Shown here piece by piece: positions 35,831 to 43,232 of a stretch of 64,000 nucleotides of DNA. The stretch spans positions 102,692 through 166,691 of the forward strand of contig JASMDX010000049.1 in NCBI GenBank assembly GCA_030752605.1, written 5' to 3'. Every line of letters begins with the position of its first letter. Position 1 is the stretch's first letter. The notes beneath the pieces were generated by a model that had not been told where the DNA came from, did not search any database, and worked only from the letters and a program-made list of their open reading frames with translations. Source of the DNA: GCA-2731375 sp002731375. Lineage in GTDB: Bacteria; Pseudomonadota; Alphaproteobacteria; GCA-2731375. Both the position numbers and the translations under genes were made by a program.

Positions 35831-35950
35831 TGCGCTAAGCTTCCTTACAGACAGACTCCGCGTCAAGCTACGCCGCTGATGGCCGCTGTCAATAGGCGTA
35901 CACCACGATCTGGGAACGAGCCAATGGCTCGCAGGCCTGTAACACAGCGC

Positions 35951-35979
35951 GTGACAAGCGGTTTCGATTCGCGTATATG
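35951..35979 (+). promoter_or_regulatory. Candidate sigma-70 promoter for the DAHP synthase leader
   Basis: GTGACA at 35951-35956 and TATATG at 35974-35979 are separated by 17 bases and resemble -35 and -10 elements. Transcription would begin within a few bases of the leader-peptide ATG at 35987, implying a leaderless or nearly leaderless leader ORF. This is only a consensus match. Confidence 0.35.
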
Positions 35980-35986
35980 ACCCGCC

Positions 35987-36070
35987 ATGAACTTTACAAT
36001 CGCCGCGTATTATTTTTGGTATTTTGTTTATCCGAAGCCGCTGGCGGAGGTAGGGGAACATTTGGTCTAA
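35987..36070 (+). CDS. Aromatic-rich attenuator leader peptide upstream of DAHP synthase
   Basis: A 27-codon ORF beginning MNFTIAAYYFWYFVYPKPL. Between codons 8 and 15 it has Tyr, Tyr, Phe, Trp, Tyr, Phe, Val, Tyr, seven aromatic residues out of eight, far beyond chance. It ends with TAA at 36068-36070, 30 bases before a strong intrinsic terminator, and the next gene makes the first enzyme of aromatic amino acid synthesis. This is the architecture of a ribosome-stalling transcription attenuator: scarcity of charged Tyr, Phe or Trp tRNA would stall the ribosome. No Shine-Dalgarno is visible; initiation may be leaderless. Confidence 0.8.
   Translation: MNFTIAAYYFWYFVYPKPLAEVGEHLV
36040..36047 (+). 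promoter_or_regulatory. Antiterminator segment of the DAHP synthase attenuator
   Basis: GCTGGCGG at 36040-36047, inside the leader ORF just after the aromatic codons, is identical to part of the terminator's 3' arm (36114-36121). It can therefore pair instead with CCGCCAGC (36104-36111) of the terminator's 5' arm. A ribosome stalled on the aromatic run would leave this segment free and favour the antiterminator; one that reaches the stop codon would mask it. Confidence 0.7.
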
Positions 36071-36100
36071 ATTCCGAGAATAGCACCAAGAAAACTCTCG

Positions 36101-36131
36101 AAACCGCCAGCTAGCTGGCGGTTTTTTTATT
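36101..36131 (+). terminator. Intrinsic terminator forming the attenuator of the DAHP synthase gene
   Basis: AAACCGCCAGCT (36101-36112) and AGCTGGCGGTTT (36113-36124) form an uninterrupted 12-bp palindrome followed by further T residues to about 36128. It lies between the leader peptide and the DAHP synthase start at 36170, the place expected for an attenuator. The loop would open the central AGCT bases. Confidence 0.85.
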
Positions 36132-36169
36132 GCCGCCGGTCTGGCCCTGAAAATAGAGGAGCCCACGCC

Positions 36170-37243
36170 GTGTTGGATCAAACAGACGACATCCGCATTC
36201 GCGAAATCACCGAACTGAATACGCCGGCGGAAATAATTCTCACTTTTCCGCGCACCAAGGCCGCAACGGAAACAGTTACCCGATCACGCCAAGTCCTGCA
36301 GGACATCATCCACCAAAGGGACGACCGCCTGGCCGTGGTCATCGGCCCCTGCTCGATCCATGATCGGGAAGCCGCCATGGATTATGCCAACCGCTTGGCC
36401 CGGTTGCGCCGGCGCCATTGTGAAACCTTAGAAATTGTCATGCGGGTCTACTTCGCCAAGCCGCGCACCACCGTGGGCTGGAAGGGTCTAATCAATGATC
36501 CTGGCCTGGACGGCAGCTTCGAAATAGAACGCGGCCTGGGCCTGGCCCGCAAATTACTGCTGGATATCAATAACCTAGGGCTACCCGCCGGTTGCGAGTA
36601 CCTCGACATGACGATCCCCCAATACATCGCCGATCTGGTGTCCTGGGCGGCGATCGGGGCCCGGACGACGGAAAGCCAGGTTCACCGCGAACTGGCCTCT
36701 GGCCTGTCCTGTCCCGTGGGCTTCAAGAACGGCACCAACGGCAACGTCGGGATCGCGGTGGATGCCGTGGCCTCCGCCGCGCAACCACATCATTTCCTCG
36801 CCGTCACCAAGGCGGGACGCTCCGCCATCGCCACGACGGCAGGTAACGAAGACTGCCACGTTATTCTGCGCGGCGGGCGAACGCCCAACTACGATACCGC
36901 CAGCATTGATGCCGCCTGTAACGAGGCCGACACCGCCGGCCTCAAGCCGGTCATGATGATAGATGCCAGCCATGCCAACAGCGCCAAGGATCCCGCTAAC
37001 CAGCCGGGCGTCATGAAGAACGTGGCCGAACAAATCGCTGCCGGCGATGGCCGCATCATCGGTGTCATGGTGGAAAGCAATCTTATCGCCGGACGTCAAG
37101 ACCAAGTCGCAGGCCAGGCGCTGGTCTACGGACAAAGCATAACCGACGGCTGCATCGATTGGGACACCTCGGTCTCGGTCTTGGACAGACTGGCCGAGGC
37201 CGTGGCGGAGCGGCGGTGTAGAATGACGCCGATCGCGGTGTAA
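36170..37243 (+). CDS. aroG: 3-deoxy-7-phosphoheptulonate (DAHP) synthase, class I AroG/AroF type
   Basis: A 357-residue enzyme that condenses phosphoenolpyruvate with erythrose 4-phosphate, committing carbon to the shikimate pathway. The start is a GTG with AGAGGA nine bases upstream. Signature blocks are VVIGPCSIHD (metal-ligand Cys), YFAKPRTTVGWKGL, GFKNGTNGNVGIAVDA, MMIDASHANSAKD (metal His), GVMVESNL (metal Glu) and YGQSITDGCIDWD (metal Asp). The length is that of E. coli AroF/G/H; which aromatic amino acid feeds back cannot be told. An aromatic-codon leader and terminator precede it, indicating attenuation control. The symbol could equally be aroF or aroH. Confidence 0.95.
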   Translation: MLDQTDDIRIREITELNTPAEIILTFPRTKAATETVTRSRQVLQDIIHQRDDRLAVVIGPCSIHDREAAMDYANRLARLRRRHCETLEIVMRVYFAKPRTTVGWKGLINDPGLDGSFEIERGLGLARKLLLDINNLGLPAGCEYLDMTIPQYIADLVSWAAIGARTTESQVHRELASGLSCPVGFKNGTNGNVGIAVDAVASAAQPHHFLAVTKAGRSAIATTAGNEDCHVILRGGRTPNYDTASIDAACNEADTAGLKPVMMIDASHANSAKDPANQPGVMKNVAEQIAAGDGRIIGVMVESNLIAGRQDQVAGQALVYGQSITDGCIDWDTSVSVLDRLAEAVAERRCRMTPIAV

Positions 37244-37247
37244 TTGC

Positions 37248-38012
37248 TTACATAAGCACCTGACCGTCGTCCACGGGGATCAGCGTTCCTGTTATGTAGT
37301 CGGATTTTTCCGAAGCCAGCAACAGCAGCATACCGTCCATCACCTCCGGCTGGGGCATACGGCGGCGAGGCATGCCGGCGATCTGGCCGCGGCCCTCCTC
37401 TGTTTGCCAGTGGTCGCGGTTCATCTCGGTTTCGATATAGCCAGGACAAATCGCATTGACCTGGATGTCATGGCGAGCCCATTCCAGGGCCAGTTGCTTG
37501 GTCATCTGGCCAATCGCCGCTTTTGACATGGCGTAGAGCGTCAATTTGCCTAACACACGCAGGGCCATCATGGAGGATATATTGATGATCTTGCCGCCCT
37601 GTCCGCGTTTGATCATCTCCCGCCCTACCAACTGGGCCAGGAAAAACGGCCCCTTGACGTTGGTTTCGTGGATATAGTCGTAGTCTTCGACGGTAAAATC
37701 CTCCGGCCGTTTGACAACGGACACGCCGGCGTTATTGACCAAGATCTCGATTGGCCCCATGGCGCTCTCGATCTCGGCTACGACCCGCTCGATACCAACG
37801 GGATCACGGACATCCAGGACGAAGGGCACGGCCTGCCCGCCGCCATCCGTGATCTCGGCCTCAAGAGCCTCCAATCGGTCGACACGCCGCGCGGTCAGGG
37901 CGACTCTGGCCCCCGACCCCGTGAGCGCGATCGCCGCCCGCCTCCCCAGGCCAGACGACGCACCGGTTACCAAGGCGACCTTGCCCGCCAAATTATAGCT
38001 GTCTTTCGCCAT
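37248..38012 (-). CDS. Short-chain dehydrogenase/reductase
   Basis: A 254-residue classical SDR. It has TGASSGLGRRAAIAL for cofactor binding, LVNNAGVSVVKRPE, the catalytic Ser in NISSMMALR and Tyr-Lys in YAMSKAA, followed by ICPGYIETEMNRDHW and the C-terminal ITGTLIPVDDGQVLM. The Arg-rich segment ALTARRVDRLEAL after the first turn suggests NADP preference. It converges on the DAHP synthase gene with four bases between the stops. The substrate is unknown. Confidence 0.92.
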   Translation of the reverse strand: MAKDSYNLAGKVALVTGASSGLGRRAAIALTGSGARVALTARRVDRLEALEAEITDGGGQAVPFVLDVRDPVGIERVVAEIESAMGPIEILVNNAGVSVVKRPEDFTVEDYDYIHETNVKGPFFLAQLVGREMIKRGQGGKIINISSMMALRVLGKLTLYAMSKAAIGQMTKQLALEWARHDIQVNAICPGYIETEMNRDHWQTEEGRGQIAGMPRRRMPQPEVMDGMLLLLASEKSDYITGTLIPVDDGQVLM

Positions 38013-38165
38013 TTTCTAGTCCTCGTTACAACGTCAAAACCATTACAAAACCGGGCCCAATGTGGCCCGAAGCGTCAAGCAACACAAATGCTAAAAGGTC
38101 GCATTCGTAAAGGGGTTATTAACCGTGACAAGTTACCTTCCAATCACCAAGGGGAGATATTGCCA

Positions 38166-38671
38166 GTGCATGCGAATGCTCGGGTTCTGCTTTACAGCGA
38201 CACAGACAACACCGGCAATTTGGCCGTCAAGCTTGAAAAGTACGGCTTTCAGCCGTTACCGGCGACCTCGCGTGAAGATGCGTTGCGCATTGTCACGGGC
38301 GCTTTCCCGATATAGACATCGTCGATGCCGAGAGGACGCCCGAGGGCAGCAAATTCCGCCAGGATCTTCGCGATCTATCGCCCGAAGGCAGCATGCCGAC
38401 CATTGTCATCAGTACGGCTGATAAGACGACGGCAGATGACGACTGCTTGCAGATTGAATTTTTGCCCGCGCCATTTCGGGATGCGAAACCGTTTTCCCGC
38501 CTGTATACCCTGGCCCGGCTGGTCACCGTGCAAGCCGAATTGACGCCGGGCTCGCGAACATTGCCCCCACGACGCCCGCATGGGCGGGAATCATACCGCA
38601 CCAATCCACGCTTTTTAATCGCTTTACAGCCACAACTAATATATGGCTCTGCGACGATGACCAGACAATAG
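38166..38671 (+). pseudogene. Response-regulator/PleD-like receiver remnant
   Basis: A GTG at 38166 preceded by AAGGGGAG opens a frame reading ANARVLLYSDTDNTGNLAVK and EKYGFQPLPATSREDALRIV before stopping at GAFPI. Moving one base at the CCC near 38312 restores FPDIDIVDAERTPEGSKF and MPTIVISTADKTTADDD, the second half of a receiver-like domain as in the REC modules of diguanylate cyclases. After about 38560 the sequence stops looking like a known domain and no GGDEF part follows. It is a decayed, truncated gene. Confidence 0.55.
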
Positions 38672-38735
38672 GCCGGTGGTCTATTCAGGGCGAAAGGGCC
38701 TTAACCTCAACCAGAAGGGCGGGTATCATGGAGGG

Positions 38736-39398
38736 ATGATCCACGTTGATATCATTTCCGACACGGTCTGCCCGTGGTGCTACATCGGCAAGCGGCGGTT
38801 CGAACAGGCTGTTGCCCTGCGCCCCAATTATGAATTCAGAACCGGATGGCGGCCCTTTCAGTTGAATCCGGAGATGCCGTCTGCTGGCATGGCGAGACAG
38901 GATTATCTCTCGTCCAAATTCGGCGGCGTTGATCGGGCGGATCGAATTTATGAAGCGGTTAGCACCGCCGGCGAAGATGTCGGGCTAACGTTCAATTTCA
39001 GCAGCATCCCAAGACAACCAAATACCTTCGATTCCCATCGTCTGGTGCGCTGGTCCGAATCTGTTGGCGTCCAGGATGCCGTGGTCGAAGCTTTGTTCAA
39101 ACAATATTTCATTGCTGATGCAGACGTGGGCAACCGCGAGTCGTTGGTGGAAATCGCGACTGCTTGCGGCATGGACGGCGATCTGGTGTGGGATCTGTTC
39201 GAACGGGACGCCGACCGCGATTTGGTCATGGCCGAGGAAGGCGTGGCCCGGCGCATGGGTATCAATGGCGTGCCCTTTTTCGTGATCGAGCACAAATACG
39301 CCATTTCGGGGGCCCAGGATCCATCCGTCCTGACCCATGTGTTCGACCTAGCCATTCAAGACAAGTTGCCCTCTCAAGCAGCTGCGGGCGATGATTGA
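38736..39398 (+). CDS. DsbA-family oxidoreductase, FrnE-like
   Basis: A 220-residue thioredoxin-fold protein starting MIHVDIISDTVCPWCYIGKR. The redox motif CPWC is at residues 12-15. A large helical insertion includes PFQLNPEMPSAGMARQDYL and FDSHRLVRWSESVG, and the cis-Pro loop is INGVPFFVIEHKYAISGAQD. No signal peptide is present, so it is cytosolic, like FrnE. The ATG directly abuts GGAGGG, too close for a normal ribosome site, so the start rests on homology. Its end overlaps mfd by 25 bases, converging. Confidence 0.88.
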   Translation: MIHVDIISDTVCPWCYIGKRRFEQAVALRPNYEFRTGWRPFQLNPEMPSAGMARQDYLSSKFGGVDRADRIYEAVSTAGEDVGLTFNFSSIPRQPNTFDSHRLVRWSESVGVQDAVVEALFKQYFIADADVGNRESLVEIATACGMDGDLVWDLFERDADRDLVMAEEGVARRMGINGVPFFVIEHKYAISGAQDPSVLTHVFDLAIQDKLPSQAAAGDD

Positions 39399-42300
39399 AC
39401 CAGATTTGCCAGCTGCCGGGTTAGATAATTCACACCCTTCAAGCGGTCCTCCGCCTCGCCCCAGGATCTTTGATAAACCAGTTTGTGATCCGACCTAAGT
39501 TTGGCGCTGCCGCGGTTGTCGTTGATGAATTCCACCAGGCCGGAGGGGTTGGCGAACTGGTCATTGCGAAAAAATACGCTGGCCCCGCCGGGACCGGCAT
39601 CAATCTTGGCCACGTTTGCGGCCCTGCATAGACGCTTGATGGTAATGATGCCGAGGAGATTCTTCACTTCCTCAGGCAGAGCGCCAAAACGGTCGATCAA
39701 TTCGGCGGCGAAGGCATCGATATCCGCCTCGTCCTCCAAATGGGCCAGGCGGCGATAGAGGCCGAGGCGGACATCAAGATCAGCCACGAAATGCTCCGGG
39801 ATCAAAACAGTGGTGCCCAGGTTGATTTGTGGTGACCAATCCTGGCTGCCGGTATCGAGCTCTCCCGCCGCGCCGCTTCGGGCAGTGGCCAGGGCTTCCT
39901 CCAACATCTGGTTGTATAATTCGAAGCCCACTTCTCGGATATGACCCGTTTGCTCCTCGCCCAACAGATTGCCGGCCCCGCGCAGATCTAGGTCGTGGCT
40001 GGCCAGAGAAAACCCGGCACCCAACGAATCCAGGGATTGCAGCACCTTCAACCGCTTTTCTGCCGCCGCCGTCGGCCGCGCCCTGGGCGGCAAGGTGAAA
40101 TAGGCGTAAGCGCGGACTTTCGAGCGGCCAATGCGGCCACGCAGCTGGTAAAGCTGGGACAGGCCAAAACGGTCGGCGCGATGCACCACCAAAGTATTGG
40201 CATTGGGAATATCCAGGCCGGATTCCACGATAGTGGTGGAAAGTAGGACATCGTAAGCGCCTTCATAAAAGGCGTTCATCACGTCTTCCAATCGAGAGGG
40301 CGACATGTGGCCATGGGCGGTGACGAACTTCACTTCCGGTACCTGGGTGCGTAGAAATTCCTCCGCCTCAGGCAGGTCCAGAATACGCGGGCAGACATAG
40401 AAACACTGCCCACCCCGGTAATGCTCCCGCATGATCGCCTCGCGCATGACCACTGGATCGAACGGCATCACGAACGTGCGCACCGCCAGACGGTCCACGG
40501 GAGGCGTGGCGATCAGGCTCAATTCCTTGACGCCAGAAAAGGCCATCTGCAAGGTGCGCGGTATCGGCGTGGCGGTCAGTGTCAGGACATGGACGTCGCT
40601 GCGCAGCTGTTTCAGGCGCTCCTTGTGGGCGACGCCGAAATGCTGTTCCTCGTCGATCACCAGCAGGGTCAGGTTCTGAAAGGCAATCTTTTTGCCCAAC
40701 AGCGCATGGGTGCCGATGACGATATCCACCTGGCCGTTCGAGATGCCCTCGCGGGTCGCCGCCGCATCCGCCGTGCCAACCAGTCGCGATAGCTGTCGGA
40801 CTTTAACAGGCAGGCCGGCGAAGCGTTCAGAGAAGGTCCGAAAATGCTGCCGGCACAGCAGCGTGGTCGGCGCCACAATGGCCACCTGCCCGCCGGTCAT
40901 GACGGCGGCGAATGCACTGCGCAGGGCGACCTCGGTCTTACCAAAGCCCACATCGCCGCAGATCAGGCGGTCCATGGGGGTGCTCTTCTGCAGGTCCCCA
41001 AATATGTCGTCGATGGCGTCCAGTTGATCCTCAGTCTCCTCGAACGGGAAAGAGGCGCAGAATTCCTCGTACAGACCATCCGGGCGTTCAATGGCGGGGG
41101 CGGAGCGCAGGACACGTTCGGCGGCCACCTTGATCAGCTGATCAGCCATGTCACGGATGTGCTGCTTCAGCTTCGCCTTGCGTGCCTGCCAGGCGGCCCC
41201 ACCCAGGCGGTCCAAGACGGCTCCAGCATCTTCCGAACCATAGCGCGACAGCAATTCGATATTCTCCGCCGGCAGGAACAGCTTGTCATTGCCGTCATAG
41301 TGTATTTCCAGGCAATCATGGGCCGCACCGCTGACCTCGATGGTCTGCAGGCCAAGAAAACGCCCGATCCCATGCTCTACATGCACCACCAGATCACCGT
41401 CGGAAAGCTGGTTCTGCTCGGTCAGAAAATCTTCCGCCTTGCGGCTGCGCCGCCGCGCCAGACGGTCCCCCAGCACGTCCTGTTCCGAGATAATCGCCAG
41501 CCCGTCGGTCTCGACGCCATTCTCCAGGCCCAGCACCACCATGGCTGGGGCACCGGGGGCCAGGGCCATGACGGCGGGCCAGTGATCGACGGCCTGTACC
41601 CCTTCTATGCCATGGTCATCCAGCAACAATCCCATGCGCTCGGCAGAGCCCTGGCTCATGGCGGCAAAGACCACGCGTCGGCCCAACTGGCGCTGTTCGT
41701 TCACATGGCCACGTAGAATGTCGAAAATATTGACTTCCTGCTGGGCCCGCTCGGCCGCGAAGCCACGGCCCTGACGGCCCGCGAAATCGATGATTTTAGG
41801 GCTTTCCGGTGCCGAAAATGGAGAAAATATCGCGCCGGGCCGCTCTGCCAGGGCATCGTCCCAGGCACGCCCGTCCAGGAACATCCGCTGGGGCGGCACG
41901 GGCTTATACAGGGGGGCGGCGCCGTAAGAGCTCTTTTGTGCCTCGATCCGGGCCTCGTAATAATCCTCAATCTGTGCCAGGCGGTCATCGCGGGCTTCCA
42001 TGGTCTGGTGGTCCAGGGTAATGGCACCGCTATCCACATAGTCGAAAATCGTCTCTAGCCCGTCGTGGAACAGGGGCAGCCAATGTTCCATGCCGGAATG
42101 ACGCCGGCCCTCGCGAATAGAGACATACAACGGATCATCGTCGGTCACGGCACCGAACAGATCGCGGTAGCCCTGACGGAAACGATTGGTCGTTTCCTCG
42201 GTCAATTGCACTTCCGAGACCGGCACCAGATCCAGCGTCTTGCCCTTGCCAACGGTGATTTGGGTCAGGGGATCGAACAGGCGGATGCTTTCCAGGCTGT

Positions 42301-42877
42301 CGCCGAAGAAATCCAGGCGCAGCGGTGTTTCAGCACCAGCGGGATAGATATCAACAATGCCGCCACGAGTAGCGAATTCGCCAGGCTCCATCACCGTGCC
42401 GGAGCGGCTGTAACCATTGCGGACCAGGAAATCCAACAGCTCCACCACCTCGACCCTGGCACCGGGCCCGGCCTGGAATACCGCGCCCTCGATTGAACAT
42501 CGCGGCGGCAACCTCTGTAACGTGGCATTGACGGTGGTCAGCAGGATCGATGGCGCCTTGGGCGGCGACCGCCCCACCAACCGCGCCAGGGTATTCATGC
42601 GCGTGGCGGAGATTTCCGGATTGGGCGAGACCCTATCGTAGGGCAAAGTATCCCAGGCCGGTAGGCGCAAGACGTGGGTACCGGGGGCAAAAAAGGCAAT
42701 GCCTTCAACCAGGGAGGCCATGCGCGCCTCGTCCCTGGCGACATGCAGCAGCCAGCCGCCGCCTTCACGGGATTGCGCCTGGGCGAGTTCGGCAAGGGTC
42801 AGCGCGTCCAGCCCTTCGGGTACGCCGGCAAGTTCATATCTAGATTGTCCAGATAGTATTTTCTCGTGATATTCCAA
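39374..42877 (-). CDS. mfd: Transcription-repair coupling factor
   Basis: A 1,167-residue DNA translocase that removes stalled RNA polymerase and recruits UvrA. The UvrB-like N part contains LPAWDTLPYDRVSPNPEIS and GTVMEPGEFATRGGIVDIYP. The RNA-polymerase-interacting domain begins around GDLVVHVEHGIGRFLGL. The RecG-like motor has GDVGFGKTEVALRSAF (Walker A), LVIDEEQHFGVAHKE (DEEQ box) and LTATPIPRTLQMAF, then HRADRFGLSQLYQLRGRIGR. The start is a TTG at 42877 without a clear ribosome site; the next in-frame ATG is about 50 codons inside, so TTG is favoured. It follows sdhE by four bases. Confidence 0.96.
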   Translation of the reverse strand: MEYHEKILSGQSRYELAGVPEGLDALTLAELAQAQSREGGGWLLHVARDEARMASLVEGIAFFAPGTHVLRLPAWDTLPYDRVSPNPEISATRMNTLARLVGRSPPKAPSILLTTVNATLQRLPPRCSIEGAVFQAGPGARVEVVELLDFLVRNGYSRSGTVMEPGEFATRGGIVDIYPAGAETPLRLDFFGDSLESIRLFDPLTQITVGKGKTLDLVPVSEVQLTEETTNRFRQGYRDLFGAVTDDDPLYVSIREGRRHSGMEHWLPLFHDGLETIFDYVDSGAITLDHQTMEARDDRLAQIEDYYEARIEAQKSSYGAAPLYKPVPPQRMFLDGRAWDDALAERPGAIFSPFSAPESPKIIDFAGRQGRGFAAERAQQEVNIFDILRGHVNEQRQLGRRVVFAAMSQGSAERMGLLLDDHGIEGVQAVDHWPAVMALAPGAPAMVVLGLENGVETDGLAIISEQDVLGDRLARRRSRKAEDFLTEQNQLSDGDLVVHVEHGIGRFLGLQTIEVSGAAHDCLEIHYDGNDKLFLPAENIELLSRYGSEDAGAVLDRLGGAAWQARKAKLKQHIRDMADQLIKVAAERVLRSAPAIERPDGLYEEFCASFPFEETEDQLDAIDDIFGDLQKSTPMDRLICGDVGFGKTEVALRSAFAAVMTGGQVAIVAPTTLLCRQHFRTFSERFAGLPVKVRQLSRLVGTADAAATREGISNGQVDIVIGTHALLGKKIAFQNLTLLVIDEEQHFGVAHKERLKQLRSDVHVLTLTATPIPRTLQMAFSGVKELSLIATPPVDRLAVRTFVMPFDPVVMREAIMREHYRGGQCFYVCPRILDLPEAEEFLRTQVPEVKFVTAHGHMSPSRLEDVMNAFYEGAYDVLLSTTIVESGLDIPNANTLVVHRADRFGLSQLYQLRGRIGRSKVRAYAYFTLPPRARPTAAAEKRLKVLQSLDSLGAGFSLASHDLDLRGAGNLLGEEQTGHIREVGFELYNQMLEEALATARSGAAGELDTGSQDWSPQINLGTTVLIPEHFVADLDVRLGLYRRLAHLEDEADIDAFAAELIDRFGALPEEVKNLLGIITIKRLCRAANVAKIDAGPGGASVFFRNDQFANPSGLVEFINDNRGSAKLRSDHKLVYQRSWGEAEDRLKGVNYLTRQLANLVQSSPAAA

Positions 42878-42881
42878 TATA

Positions 42882-43166
42882 TTATAGCGTTATTCTAAAG
42901 TCTAAAATCATCTTCATAATGTGATTGTCATGCTCCGGCGGAGGTGCCTCGCGCCGCGCCAGCCAGGCGTAGATATCGTGCTCGTTTTCGTTCACGATGG
43001 CTTCGTACAGGTCCAGCTCCGCCACGGTCATATCAGGTAGATACTTGGCGGCGAACTGGCCCAACACCAGATCCAGTTCCTTGGTGCCCCGGTGCCAGCT
43101 ATGATAGCGCAGGCGCTTGCGCCTGATCTCGGTTGTTTCGTCCGCTTTGCCGTCCGTGGTGGTCAT
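42882..43166 (-). CDS. sdhE: Succinate dehydrogenase flavinylation factor SdhE (SDH assembly factor 2)
   Basis: A 94-residue small protein starting MTTTDGKADETTEIRRKR; the longer frame to 43208 has no support. The conserved core is RLRYHSWHRGTKELDLVLGQ, with the RGxxE motif required for attaching FAD to the SdhA subunit, followed by ENEHDIYAWL near the end. It is cytosolic. It is immediately upstream of mfd and divergent from recG (66 bases), the arrangement found in many alphaproteobacteria. Confidence 0.92.
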   Translation of the reverse strand: MTTTDGKADETTEIRRKRLRYHSWHRGTKELDLVLGQFAAKYLPDMTVAELDLYEAIVNENEHDIYAWLARREAPPPEHDNHIMKMILDFRITL

Positions 43167-43232
43167 GGCTCTTCCCCGTTTCCGCCTCAGGATATAACGT
43201 AGACCCAACGCTCACACCAGCACCGGAATCTC

